A DNA stretch of 18,084 nt, taken from the NCBI GenBank assembly GCA_945878495.1, contig CAMCTP010000013.1, positions 1 through 18,084 of the forward strand, written 5' to 3'. The position numbers and the translations under genes are program-made. Below, piece by piece: positions 1 to 7,995 of the stretch. The number at the start of each line of letters is the position of its first letter. Positions within the stretch are counted from its first letter, which is position 1. This stretch comes from Rickettsia typhi. Lineage in GTDB: Bacteria > Pseudomonadota > Alphaproteobacteria > Rickettsiales > Deianiraeaceae. Under the pieces are notes generated by a model that saw nothing but the letters and a program-made list of their open reading frames with translations, was not told where the DNA came from and made no database searches.

Positions 1-733
1 AATATTTATTATCAACTTTCACATTTTCGTAATACGGCTTTGCTTCGTAGACATCGTATTTTGTGCTTTTTTGACGAACAAAAGCATGCTTCATTCCAGC
101 AGGTCGGAAAACGAATTCCAGCATAAAATCTTCGTATTTCATACCAGAAACATTTTCAATCATTTCAGCAAGAAGCACATAATTTGAGTTGCTATATTGA
201 AATTTTACGCCCACCTCCTCCTTGTTTATTTTGTGAGATTTTATGTATTGCAAAACCCAATCGTTGGTGACGTAGGTTTGATTTGCAACCATTTGGTTTA
301 ATTCCAATGCCGCCAAATTAAGATAATCCGGTATTCCAGATGTGTGGTGTATAAGGTCTGAAACGGTAATTTTTTTTGGTAGAAAGCTATATTGTTTTGG
401 AAGATATTGTGAGGCTGGGTTTTTTGGATTTATTTGATTATTCGCTTCAAGTTTGGCTATTGCTATTGCGGTGAACATTTTTGCCAGAGATCCCGATTCA
501 AACATTGTTCGTTTTGATACCCTAATTTTCCTTTCAGGATTTCCATAACCATGGTATTTTTGAAACATAATATCACCTTCGTGATCGGCAACAACAAAGG
601 CAAATCCTTTAACTTTAGGGCTTTGAGTAAGTTGATTGATAGACTCCAGAGTTTTAATTTCATAAAATGCAGCAAAGGATTTAGATCCTTGAAATATTAT
701 GAATAATGCTAATATTAGAGTCTTAATAAACAT
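1..733 (-). CDS. Beta-lactamase-fold serine hydrolase (class C / D-Ala-D-Ala carboxypeptidase-like), C-terminus cut by window edge
   Basis: The minus-strand frame is open from ATG at 731-733 to the left edge and gives 244 residues. Residues 1 to about 21 form a signal peptide (a charged FIK start, a hydrophobic stretch, then SKSFA before A22), so the enzyme is probably exported to the periplasm. Family landmarks of the serine beta-lactamase-like group are visible: the SxxK nucleophile motif as S82-L-A-K85, the stretch HHTSGIPDY at 129-137, and the second active-site motif YSN at 180-182. The final KTG-like motif would lie beyond the window. Members act on peptidoglycan peptides, D-amino-acid peptides or esters, and which of these applies here cannot be told. 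Its ATG shares one base with the tolA stop (TAATG), so it is probably translated by coupling with tolA, in a slot where tolB often lies. It is unlikely to be a true resistance beta-lactamase, but the sequence cannot settle this. Confidence 0.87.
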   Translation of the reverse strand, partial: MFIKTLILALFIIFQGSKSFAAFYEIKTLESINQLTQSPKVKGFAFVVADHEGDIMFQKYHGYGNPERKIRVSKRTMFESGSLAKMFTAIAIAKLEANNQINPKNPASQYLPKQYSFLPKKITVSDLIHHTSGIPDYLNLAALELNQMVANQTYVTNDWVLQYIKSHKINKEEVGVKFQYSNSNYVLLAEMIENVSGMKYEDFMLEFVFRPAGMKHAFVRQKSTKYDVYEAKPYYENVKVDNKY

Positions 734-2157
734 TAGTTTAATTTAGAATATTTGAAATTGAGTTCAACTTTTTTCCAGACAGAGTATCTTGTTTTATCAA
801 GTCCGGCAACTTTATTACAGGTATTTATTGCATATACTGCACTGTCTTTTGCTTTGTTGTATTGCATATTTTCATAGTCGGTTTGGTAGGATTTATCGGC
901 TATGTTATAGCTTGAAACATTACCATCAATATCTAGGTAGACAACGGCATCAACTGAAATATTTTTCGGCATGGTATTGAGCACATTAGTTGCAACCCAA
1001 CATTTATAGAAGCTTGCAGCAATAATATTTCTTTCATTTGCTATACCGCCACGTTTTTCGCCTTGAGTAATTCCGTTCACACTTCCGGCATCTGCGAATT
1101 TATCCATTATGGTATTACGCTCTACTGTTGCTGCTCGATTTTCATTTCCAAGTTTCGCATCAGGATCTATATTTTTTGTAGTTGCAGAGGATTGATTATT
1201 TTGTGGCTTTGAATCTGTTTTTGTCGGTTTTTGCTGTTCCGGTTTCGCTAATTTATCTGGTTGTTTTTTATCATCAAGTTTTTTTGCAACTGGTACATCT
1301 TTTGTTGATTTTTCAAGAAGAGCTAGGGTTTCTTGAAGTTTTTTTGCATCTTGTTTATTGAGCTTATCGGATTGATTTTGAGGTTTTGGTGGTTCGGTTT
1401 TTTGTTGTGTAGTGTCAATTTTTTTATCAGGAGTTTTAGCATCAATTGCTGCGAGTTCGGTAGTCATGGCATCTTGGTCTTTTGTTGGAGCTTGGGCATC
1501 TTTTTTAGATTCATCGGTCATAACGGTAGATCCCATGCCAGATTGCACGCCTCTTTGTATAATGGTAATTTTGACCTTTGAAGGTTTTTTTACTTTAAAA
1601 ATCATGTCAAACGGAATCAGGATAATAACCAAAATTATTAGGTGAAATATCAGGGATTTTTGCATACCGATTTTCGTATCAGTATCTGGATCAGGTACGG
1701 CGAATAATTTTTGCGGTTGCGATCTATTCAGAATATCAAAAAACCAGTTTTTTAGGATATTGATTGGTAGATTTTTAATTTCAATATCAGTATCATCAAT
1801 TATATTGTTCATTCTTTGCTTTAGAGGATTGTAGTGTGTTTCAAGACTTTGTTCAGCCTCCATTCGATCAATAAACCCATCTATATCAAAATCGTTTTCT
1901 GGTATCTCGGATTTTAGATTTTTAGGACGGAAGTGTTTACGATAGAAAAATCCATGATCATTTATAGAATTTACGATAGAATCTCTGGTTGATTTAAGGA
2001 ATTTTACAAGGGCTGATTTTTGTCGACCCTCAAGCAATTTTTGCATTTTAAGTCGCTCCTCTTTGGCAAGTTGAGCAGGAGATTTTTGCGGCTTTTCGAC
2101 AGTCTTAGCTGTTGTTTTAATTATTTTTTTAGGCTTTATCAGCTTATCTTTATCCAT
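733..2157 (-). CDS. tolA: TolA-like cell-envelope protein with an unusually long cytoplasmic N-terminus
   Basis: 474 residues. TolA links the inner-membrane TolQR motor to the periplasm and outer membrane during envelope constriction. The single membrane segment is at about 168-187 (SLIFHLIILVIILIPFDMIF). It is followed by a Lys/Pro/Gln/Asp-rich low-complexity linker (about 190-375). The C-terminal globular part, about 376-474, holds two cysteines (C386, C447) that could form the disulfide seen in TolA domain III. The unusual part is the N-terminus: about 165 mostly charged residues precede the membrane segment, whereas TolA normally begins its membrane segment within the first 15-20. The gene overlaps tolR by 8 bases and is the third gene of tolQ-tolR-tolA. 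The identity rests on topology, operon position and the C-terminal pattern, and TonB is the alternative. TolA is preferred because the partners look like TolQ and TolR. Confidence 0.83.
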   Translation of the reverse strand: MDKDKLIKPKKIIKTTAKTVEKPQKSPAQLAKEERLKMQKLLEGRQKSALVKFLKSTRDSIVNSINDHGFFYRKHFRPKNLKSEIPENDFDIDGFIDRMEAEQSLETHYNPLKQRMNNIIDDTDIEIKNLPINILKNWFFDILNRSQPQKLFAVPDPDTDTKIGMQKSLIFHLIILVIILIPFDMIFKVKKPSKVKITIIQRGVQSGMGSTVMTDESKKDAQAPTKDQDAMTTELAAIDAKTPDKKIDTTQQKTEPPKPQNQSDKLNKQDAKKLQETLALLEKSTKDVPVAKKLDDKKQPDKLAKPEQQKPTKTDSKPQNNQSSATTKNIDPDAKLGNENRAATVERNTIMDKFADAGSVNGITQGEKRGGIANERNIIAASFYKCWVATNVLNTMPKNISVDAVVYLDIDGNVSSYNIADKSYQTDYENMQYNKAKDSAVYAINTCNKVAGLDKTRYSVWKKVELNFKYSKLN

Positions 2158-2617
2158 TATCAGTTACAAGAACGATATTTTCGAAGCCTTCTTTTGCTAG
2201 CAGGTTGACATGGTTCATTATTTTATCATATACAAGATCTCTGTCGCCTCGCAGAAATATTGTAGCTTTAGATTTATCTTTAGCTATCGATGACAACGCT
2301 GTGGCAAGCTGATCTTGTTGACATGGTTTATCATTTACGAAAATTTCACCGGAATTTGTAACACTCAGTGTTATATTTATCACCGCTGTATCGATTTCAC
2401 TATTATGACCAGCTTTTGGAAGGTTTATATTAAGGCCGGATACCAAAGCAGGAGATGCTGCCATGAAAACGATTAACAAAACGAGCAAAACGTCGACGAA
2501 TGGAGTGATGTTGATTTCAGGAAGTCCGCCAGCAGAATATCCTCCACTACCACCACCTCTCCCTCTGCGATATACGCTGCGTTTTCCGCTACCGTTATTA
2601 TGCGTACCAAATCCCAT
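2150..2617 (-). CDS. tolR: TolR, proton-channel subunit of the Tol-Pal system (ExbD/TolR family)
   Basis: 155 residues. The N-terminus is Gly/Arg-rich and cytoplasmic. The single membrane helix (about 35-53, INITPFVDVLLVLLIVFM) carries the conserved aspartate D42 that takes part in proton flow, inside the family signature INITPFVDV. A periplasmic domain follows (about 60-155), ending in the usual alternating fold with LRGDRDLVYDKIM and a hydrophobic FENIVLVTD end. TolR works with TolQ to convert proton-motive force into movement of TolA. Length and motif order are normal for the family. It begins 12 bases after tolQ ends, and its last 8 bases overlap the tolA start. The long Gly/Arg run before the helix is somewhat unusual. 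ExbD is the alternative, and the TolA-like neighbour favours TolR. Confidence 0.93.
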   Translation of the reverse strand: MGFGTHNNGSGKRSVYRRGRGGGSGGYSAGGLPEINITPFVDVLLVLLIVFMAASPALVSGLNINLPKAGHNSEIDTAVINITLSVTNSGEIFVNDKPCQQDQLATALSSIAKDKSKATIFLRGDRDLVYDKIMNHVNLLAKEGFENIVLVTDNG

Positions 2618-2629
2618 TATAGCAGAAAA

Positions 2630-3346
2630 TTATTTATTTGATTCAAGGTAGTTTTTGATTGAAAAGTTATCCAATTCTCTGGAAAGTACATTTTCAACAT
2701 TCATACCGAAGCTTTCAATGTCAGTAGACATTTGACCAATTTTTTTAGAAAGGTTAGAGTATAGAGCAACCGCAGGAAGTGCAACAAATAAACCTATTGC
2801 CGTTGAGAAAAGCGCCTCGGCAATACCGGGAGCGATAACTGTAAGTGTTACGGAACTCTGTCCTGCGATAGAACTAAAACTGTTCATTATACCCCACACG
2901 GTTCCAAGAAGACCGATAAATGGTGCGGTTGTCGCTATTACGGAAAGCTTTGACAGACCTTCCTGAAGTCTACTTTGCGATACCATTGTAGAATTTTGAA
3001 TTGCAGTCATTACTCGTTCTTTGGTTCCTGATTTTACAAACTCAACTGCCATTACAGCTTGAGTTACATCACTTAAAATCCACTCTTCCATTGCATTGAT
3101 AAATAAATCACCATATATAGATTTAAAGGATCCAGATTTTACATCTTGGTAAAAGTCTTCGAGCATAACTCCTGACCAGAATTTTTTCTCGAATTTTGTA
3201 TTCTTTACTTCCATAATTTTAAAAGCAGCCATTTTTTGGAAATAAACAGCCCATGTTCCAAATGACATCAATATCATAAGTAGTAGTATGATTTTGACAA
3301 TGATACCTGCGTGTAAAATCCCTTGTATAATTGAGAAATCGTTCAT
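2630..3346 (-). CDS. tolQ: TolQ, inner-membrane motor subunit of the Tol-Pal system (MotA/TolQ/ExbB family)
   Basis: 238 residues from the ATG at 3344-3346. The family pattern is clear: an N-terminal helix (about 10-32), a cytoplasmic domain, then two membrane helices holding ATTAPFIGLLGTVWGIMNSF and APGIAEALFSTAIGLFVAL. The open frame extends to a TTG at 3404-3406, adding 20 residues. I reject that start for two reasons. The TTG is part of the -35 hexamer of the promoter at 3378-3406 and so lies upstream of any transcript it could start. The protein from the ATG also lines up with the usual TolQ N-terminus and length (about 230). TolQ anchors TolR and TolA in the inner membrane and forms the proton-driven stator. 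It is the first gene of the operon and is divergent from glyS. Confidence 0.92.
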   Translation of the reverse strand: MNDFSIIQGILHAGIIVKIILLLMILMSFGTWAVYFQKMAAFKIMEVKNTKFEKKFWSGVMLEDFYQDVKSGSFKSIYGDLFINAMEEWILSDVTQAVMAVEFVKSGTKERVMTAIQNSTMVSQSRLQEGLSKLSVIATTAPFIGLLGTVWGIMNSFSSIAGQSSVTLTVIAPGIAEALFSTAIGLFVALPAVALYSNLSKKIGQMSTDIESFGMNVENVLSRELDNFSIKNYLESNK

Positions 3347-3377
3347 TCGAGCAAAAAAATTAAAATAATCATTGCAA

Positions 3378-3406
3378 CTTATAAAATGAGGCAATAAGAA
3401 AGTCAA
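3378..3406 (-). promoter_or_regulatory. Sigma70-like promoter of the tolQRA operon
   Basis: On the minus strand TTGACT (3401-3406) is followed by a 17-base spacer and TATAAG (3378-3383). Each hexamer is one base from consensus. The predicted transcript start, near 3371, leaves a leader of about 25 bases before the tolQ ATG. This placement helps to fix the tolQ start. Confidence 0.6.
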
Positions 3407-3427
3407 TAAAAATCTTGCAATTTTTTT

Positions 3428-5392
3428 ATGCCAAACAAAGAATTATTTATCGAAATTTACACAGAGGAGACTCCAATTCAAATGCAAAAGAATATTGGCA
3501 TTGATAATAAAATGATTGGAGTGCTGATCGATATTTTCAAGGATTTTGGCGTAGTTTTAACTGGTGAGGATATTTATTTTGCAAAAACTCCTGTCAGAAG
3601 ATTGATTTCAGTTTTAATTCCGGAGGTTTTAATCAAGGCATCCGATGAAATTAAAGGACCTAGAGTTGATGCAGCGGAGATTGCTATTGATGGATTTTTA
3701 CGGAAATACAAGTTAGAAAAAAGCGATTTAGATATTGAAAACGGATATTATATATATAGGACGGCTGAAATTAAGGGAAATACGCTTGATTTACTGGCAA
3801 ATATCACAACGGAATGCTTCAAGCGTTGGGAAAATTGCTGGCCAATGGTGAGTGAATGGGCAAATGGATTTAACTGGCCAAGACCAATAAGGGGGTTAAA
3901 TGTATCGTATGACGACAAGTTAATTAATTGTAAAATAAGCGATATTCAATCGAGTCAGGAATGTTTTGGGCATAAGTTTTCAAATGTTCAGAATGTTAAA
4001 GTTATAAGAAATTTAAAGGAGGCGGAGGAATTTTTAGCAGTGGAAAAAATCACACTCGATCAGACTAGTCCAGAAGTGAAAATGTCAAGGCTAGATTCAA
4101 TAACTCTGGAGATCGAAAAGCTTCAGAATTGCTCTGTAAATAAGGAGCAAATAGAAATTATAAAGGATGCGAATACTCTTTGCGAAAGCGTTTCAATTGT
4201 ATTGGGTGAGCTTGATATCGAATATAGAAAGTTGCCAAAGGAGTTGATTATTGCGGTTTTGAGAAATCACTTAAAATACATTCCCTTGGTCGAAAAAAAT
4301 GGCGATTTAAATTATAAATTTGCCATTGTAATTGATTCAAACAGCATGAATCCAGCAAAAGAAGCTTCGATTTTACGAGGAAATCAAACTGTGTTAAACG
4401 CAAGAATGAAGGATGCGTTATTCTTTTTTGAGCGTGATAAAAATACCGGAATCGAGGATTTAAAGGCGAAATTAGCGGAAATAAATTTCGATGAAAAACT
4501 TGGATCAGTTTTGGACGGAGTTGATAGAATCAAGGCTATGTATATGGTTTTGGACAAGAAGTTCAGTTTTGGAGTTGAAAACGCCGAGGAGATTTTCGAC
4601 CATATAAAACTAGATTTGGGATCGGGAATGATCGGAGAATTTCCTGAATTACAGGGGTATATGTCGTATTATTATTTCAGCGATTCTGTCAAAAATAAAG
4701 AGTTATTCAAGAATGTGGCGATTTATCAGTACCGAACAATTGCGGATTTAGATGGCGTTAGAGATTGCAAAAAAACACTGGGTCTGCTATTGGCAATCTG
4801 GCTAGAATATGCGGTTTCGTTGTTGTATGCTGGTCATAATCCAACATCATCAAAGGATCCTTTTGGAATTAGAAGAAGACTGAAGTATGTTTTTGAAATA
4901 GCGGAGAAAGATTTAGGTTTGGCTAATTTTAAAGTGGAGTTGGCTGGGGTTTTGGAGGGGTGTTTTGATGAGATACTAAGAATAAAATCGGTAAAAGATG
5001 GTGAAGCTATAATATTTGACCATGAGTGGGGCACGGAGAACATAAAAAATATCTTCACGAGTTTAATCAATCGATGCGAAGAAACATTCAAGCAAAATTC
5101 TGAACTTATTGGAACAAGATCCGGAAGACATCTTAATAAGGAAAATAATATTGGAGTTGCAAATTCTATTAGCGAAATGTTTTTTTGCAGTTTATTAAAA
5201 GACAGAAAACAGAATGTTATTCCAAATTCTTTTGAACAATACACGGCATCGCGTGATCTTGTTAATATTTTATTTGATGCAATGAGCGAAAGACCAGAGG
5301 CTATAGAGCTTGCAAAGCTAAAACTCGGAATAGGCATAAAAGAACTAGCCGAGAAAATCACAGAAGTTGCACTAAAACATCAAAAAGATTAG
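3428..5392 (+). CDS. glyS: Glycyl-tRNA synthetase beta subunit
   Basis: 654 residues, slightly shorter than the roughly 690 common in bacteria. It is the beta chain of the alpha2beta2 enzyme that charges tRNA-Gly. Family landmarks run in order: an N-terminal LFIEIYTEETP (6-16, compare the usual LLVEIGTEELP), H281-L-K-Y-I-P, GNQTVLNARMKDALFFFERD (318-337), GMIGEFPELQGYMSYYYF (from 400), and DPFGIRRR (477-484). The alpha subunit gene glyQ, normally directly upstream, is not here: upstream lies the divergent tolQ, so glyQ must be elsewhere in the genome. There is no Shine-Dalgarno sequence before the ATG, only a T-run. rsmD starts 3 bases after the stop and is probably cotranscribed. Confidence 0.96.
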   Translation: MPNKELFIEIYTEETPIQMQKNIGIDNKMIGVLIDIFKDFGVVLTGEDIYFAKTPVRRLISVLIPEVLIKASDEIKGPRVDAAEIAIDGFLRKYKLEKSDLDIENGYYIYRTAEIKGNTLDLLANITTECFKRWENCWPMVSEWANGFNWPRPIRGLNVSYDDKLINCKISDIQSSQECFGHKFSNVQNVKVIRNLKEAEEFLAVEKITLDQTSPEVKMSRLDSITLEIEKLQNCSVNKEQIEIIKDANTLCESVSIVLGELDIEYRKLPKELIIAVLRNHLKYIPLVEKNGDLNYKFAIVIDSNSMNPAKEASILRGNQTVLNARMKDALFFFERDKNTGIEDLKAKLAEINFDEKLGSVLDGVDRIKAMYMVLDKKFSFGVENAEEIFDHIKLDLGSGMIGEFPELQGYMSYYYFSDSVKNKELFKNVAIYQYRTIADLDGVRDCKKTLGLLLAIWLEYAVSLLYAGHNPTSSKDPFGIRRRLKYVFEIAEKDLGLANFKVELAGVLEGCFDEILRIKSVKDGEAIIFDHEWGTENIKNIFTSLINRCEETFKQNSELIGTRSGRHLNKENNIGVANSISEMFFCSLLKDRKQNVIPNSFEQYTASRDLVNILFDAMSERPEAIELAKLKLGIGIKELAEKITEVALKHQKD

Positions 5393-5395
5393 ATT

Positions 5396-5983
5396 ATGAT
5401 TAGAATAATAAAGGGAAAATTTAAGAACAAAGCGGTCAAGGGAACTGAGAAATTTTTCCGAGAAAACAGAATTCGTCCCACGGCAAATTACACCATGCAG
5501 GTTATATTAAACATTTTGGACAACAATCCGGAGGTTAAAATGAATTTAATGGGAAAGGTGGTTTGCGATGTTTGTGCTGGCAGCGGTGGATTTGGATTTG
5601 AGATGCTTTCCGGTGGGGCAGCCAAAGTTTATTTTATCGATTCAAACAAGCGAGCACTTGATAATATTACGGCAACAGCGGTTGATTTTGGCGTAAATGA
5701 TCAAATTCAAACTCTAATAAGCATGACGAAAATCAAAGACATAAAGGATGAAATCGATTTAATTTTCATCGATCCACCCTATTCCGAGCAGGAAAGAATT
5801 TTAGCAAATTTCATGTCAATCGCAGGGAAATCTGATTGCATTACCGAGAAAACTCTCGTGATAGCTGAGTGCGGCAAAAATATCGAAATTCTAATACAGC
5901 GTCTCGGTATTCAGCCAGTTTTTATTAGAAATATTTCGGATAAAACAACAATTTTTGCATTTTTTTTAAAAAAAAATAATTAA
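5396..5983 (+). CDS. rsmD: 16S rRNA (guanine-966 N2) methyltransferase RsmD
   Basis: 195 residues. It transfers a methyl group from S-adenosylmethionine to N2 of G966 in 16S rRNA. Visible motifs are the N-terminal MIRIIKGKFK (family form MRIIGGKFKG), R27-P-T (family LRPT), the SAM-binding DVCAGSGGFGFE (58-69), and the catalytic DPPY at 126-129 preceded by IDLIFI. Length is normal. It follows glyS by 3 bases. The coding end is a T8-A9 stretch (5960-5976, residues FFLKKN), a homopolymer run that could slip, but only the last few residues would change. Confidence 0.93.
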   Translation: MIRIIKGKFKNKAVKGTEKFFRENRIRPTANYTMQVILNILDNNPEVKMNLMGKVVCDVCAGSGGFGFEMLSGGAAKVYFIDSNKRALDNITATAVDFGVNDQIQTLISMTKIKDIKDEIDLIFIDPPYSEQERILANFMSIAGKSDCITEKTLVIAECGKNIEILIQRLGIQPVFIRNISDKTTIFAFFLKKNN

Positions 5984-5987
5984 TATC

Positions 5988-6016
5988 TTGCAAATTATAA
6001 AAAATTAATATTTAAT
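5988..6016 (+). promoter_or_regulatory. Possible promoter of the prepilin gene
   Basis: TTGCAA (5988-5993), a 17-base spacer, then TTTAAT (6011-6016), with the ATG at 6042. In DNA this AT-rich such matches are common, so support comes mainly from the gene being bounded by its own terminator. Confidence 0.3.
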
Positions 6017-6041
6017 AGTTTATTGTAAGTTTTTATTATTT

Positions 6042-6905
6042 ATGAAAGCAAAAAAAAAGGGATTGTTTCTCTCAATTGAATTAATCGTTGTAATTGTTAT
6101 CATCACAGCTATCGTTTCCATGGCTGCCGCAGGTGTTGTCTATTTGTTAAATGCAAAAAAAATTAATGGGATTATTACAGAAGCAAACAAAATTAAAGAA
6201 TCTACTGTAGAATTCAAAATTACCCACGGTACATACCCTGGTCTAATATCTTCTCCAAATTCAGGAGGTTCATTAAATGGCATATTTAATAACACGGGTC
6301 TAAATGCAGACTACGATAAATTAAGAGCTGAGGTTAACTTTAAAAAAGTAAGTGGTCCAATTTCTGAAGCTTTAGTATGGAGAGAGTTATACCTACATGC
6401 TCCACAGGCCCCAACTTCAACAATCTCAACGGCTGATACAAATGCTAAATATACTGCCGCAGCCGGCGCTTGCCAAGGGTATGCTAAAGCCGTTGATGCA
6501 CAATTTGCACCAACAGCATCATTTGATACTTCTCTTGCTTGGGTTGTAATTTCAACAAAAGACGATACTGCAAAAAGTGGTATAGTCGCTCAAGCTGAAG
6601 TTTCAAAACAATGGCCAGACACGAAACCAAGATTGATGCTTGTAAGATACGCTGGTGCTGATACTGGATGTTTAGATCTTTCAACTCAAGAATTGGGTGC
6701 TATATCAGCTAACACTGCATACGATATTGCTCAAAAATTGAATTCATCAATGCCTTATACTGGTAACTCAGTATTGTTTGACAATGTCAAAACAAGCACT
6801 CAATGTGTATCTGGGGCAATAGCTACATATACTACTGCGAAATTTGCATCAAGTGATGATGACTCAGGAGCTAATGGATGTGTTCCAACTTTCCGAATTG
6901 ACTAA
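6042..6905 (+). CDS. Type IV pilin-like protein (prepilin N-terminal methylation/cleavage domain)
   Basis: 287 residues. The N-terminus is a short basic leader (MKAKKKG) followed by a long hydrophobic helix (LFLSIELIVVIVIITAIV and beyond), the type III signal of prepilins cut by PilD-type peptidase. E13 corresponds to the conserved Glu of mature pilins. Residues 38-60 look like the continuing pilin helix, and WRELYLHAP (113-121) fits a pattern frequent in pilin globular domains (W-x-x-L..A). The globular part is Ala/Thr/Ser-rich with four cysteines (C144, C210, C255, C280), enough for two disulfides. The spacing around the cleavage site is unusual: after G7 the Glu falls at +6, while cutting after L8 would restore +5 but put Leu at -1. 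The gene stands alone, with a terminator 26 bases after its stop and no assembly genes nearby. Major pilin, minor pilin or pseudopilin are all possible. Confidence 0.8.
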   Translation: MKAKKKGLFLSIELIVVIVIITAIVSMAAAGVVYLLNAKKINGIITEANKIKESTVEFKITHGTYPGLISSPNSGGSLNGIFNNTGLNADYDKLRAEVNFKKVSGPISEALVWRELYLHAPQAPTSTISTADTNAKYTAAAGACQGYAKAVDAQFAPTASFDTSLAWVVISTKDDTAKSGIVAQAEVSKQWPDTKPRLMLVRYAGADTGCLDLSTQELGAISANTAYDIAQKLNSSMPYTGNSVLFDNVKTSTQCVSGAIATYTTAKFASSDDDSGANGCVPTFRID

Positions 6906-6930
6906 TAAACAACACAAAAACTAACTCTTA

Positions 6931-6959
6931 ATAGGCATCTACGAAAAATAGGTGCCTAT
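6931..6959 (+). terminator. Stem-loop terminator after the prepilin gene
   Basis: ATAGGCATCTA (6931-6941) and TAGGTGCCTAT (6949-6959) pair as an 11-bp stem with one G-U pair, around the loop CGAAAAA. Only a weak, broken U-tract follows. It sits between the prepilin stop and the zapE start, so it probably separates the two transcripts. Confidence 0.6.
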
Positions 6960-6971
6960 CTTCATATTAAT

Positions 6972-7985
6972 ATGCCAGAATATACAGAAATATGTAAAAT
7001 TTTTCATCTTTCACCAAACGAAAACCAAGAGCGAGCGTGGATATCACTTAGCGATATTAATAAAAAATCTCTTTTTACGAAACGTAAATCTCACGGATGT
7101 TATATTTACGGAGGAGTTGGCGTTGGAAAAACAACTATTGCGAAAATTTTTTTTGACAAATTCAATAGCACTAAAAAAATACAAATTCATCTATCCACTC
7201 TTTTATGGGAAATAAATCGCAAAATCGATCATGCAAAAAAAATGAATTTCTCAGACCCAATGATCTGGGTTTTCAAAGAATTCAAAAGCCTAAAACTTAT
7301 CTTCATCGATGAATTTGAAATAAATGACATTGTATCAAGCATATTAATACGAAGATTGCTCGATTTTTTATTAAAAAATCATTGCACAATAATCATCACT
7401 TCAAACAAACATCCCGATGATCTTTATAAAGACGGTCTACAGAAGGAGAAATTTACAGAATTTGTCGATTTTATGAAGACAAAAATTAACATCATCAATT
7501 ATGATGGCGAGGATTATAGAAGGAAAACATTCCAAGATAGAAATAATATAAAAATCTCCAGCAACAACGATCACGATATATTATTACAAAAATTGATAAA
7601 TATTACGGACAATATATCAAAAAAAATCCTAACAATTGCTTCGAGAGAGATAAAAGTCGATCATTTTGGGGATATTGCAATTTTAAACTTCAATGAAATT
7701 TGCAAAAAACCCCACGCAAGTCAAGACTATGAGGAAATTTGCAACAATTTTACTGCGATCGCCATCACTGAAATTCCAGATTTTGCAACAGAGGATAGAA
7801 ATTCAATACTACGATTCTGTATATTGATTGATCATATTTATGACAAATCTCGAAAATTTTATGGTGTTTGTATGTTTGATTTTAACAGGTTTAATCCAGA
7901 ATTAAGAGTTCATGATGTTCCGCAGATCAAAAGATGCATATCGAGAATGATAGAGCTAGACAGAATGGAATGGAAACCTTCTTAA
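6972..7985 (+). CDS. zapE: ZapE / AFG1-like P-loop ATPase
   Basis: 337 residues. ZapE is a cytoplasmic ATPase linked to Z-ring constriction in bacteria, and the mitochondrial relative AFG1 assists turnover of membrane complexes. Motifs: Walker A GGVGVGKT (47-54) in YIYGGVGVGKTTIAKIFFDKF, Walker B LIFIDEF (109-115) followed by INDIVSSILIRRLL, sensor TSN (143-145), then the family stretch HPDDLYKDGLQ (147-157) and DYRRKTF (181-187). The C-terminus VPQIKRCISRMIEL matches the family ending. It is somewhat shorter than E. coli ZapE, mainly because the region before Walker A is shorter. It lies just after the pilin terminator and converges on nusG with only 10 bases between the stop codons. Confidence 0.9.
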   Translation: MPEYTEICKIFHLSPNENQERAWISLSDINKKSLFTKRKSHGCYIYGGVGVGKTTIAKIFFDKFNSTKKIQIHLSTLLWEINRKIDHAKKMNFSDPMIWVFKEFKSLKLIFIDEFEINDIVSSILIRRLLDFLLKNHCTIIITSNKHPDDLYKDGLQKEKFTEFVDFMKTKINIINYDGEDYRRKTFQDRNNIKISSNNDHDILLQKLINITDNISKKILTIASREIKVDHFGDIAILNFNEICKKPHASQDYEEICNNFTAIAITEIPDFATEDRNSILRFCILIDHIYDKSRKFYGVCMFDFNRFNPELRVHDVPQIKRCISRMIELDRMEWKPS

Positions 7986-7995
7986 TGAAGCTACC

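Noticed and set aside
1..733. True class C beta-lactamase (antibiotic resistance gene)
   Set aside because: The SxxK and YSN motifs are shared by many carboxypeptidases and esterases, and the tolA-coupled position fits envelope housekeeping better.
3347..3406. TTG start at 3406 for tolQ, adding 20 residues
   Set aside because: The TTG is part of the -35 hexamer of the tolQRA promoter, and the ATG at 3346 gives the normal TolQ N-terminus and length.
4834..5361. 175-codon open frame on the minus strand inside glyS
   Set aside because: It lies wholly opposite a certain glyS coding region, has Ser/Leu/Phe-rich composition typical of an antisense shadow, and shows no family pattern.
5960..5976. 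T8-A9 tract at the rsmD end as a terminator or phase-variation site
   Set aside because: It has no loop and lies within the last codons; slippage would change only the last few residues of RsmD.
6952..7215. 87-codon plus-strand frame overlapping the zapE start
   Set aside because: It overlaps zapE in another frame and has no recognisable motif, while zapE has clear Walker A and B motifs in its own frame.
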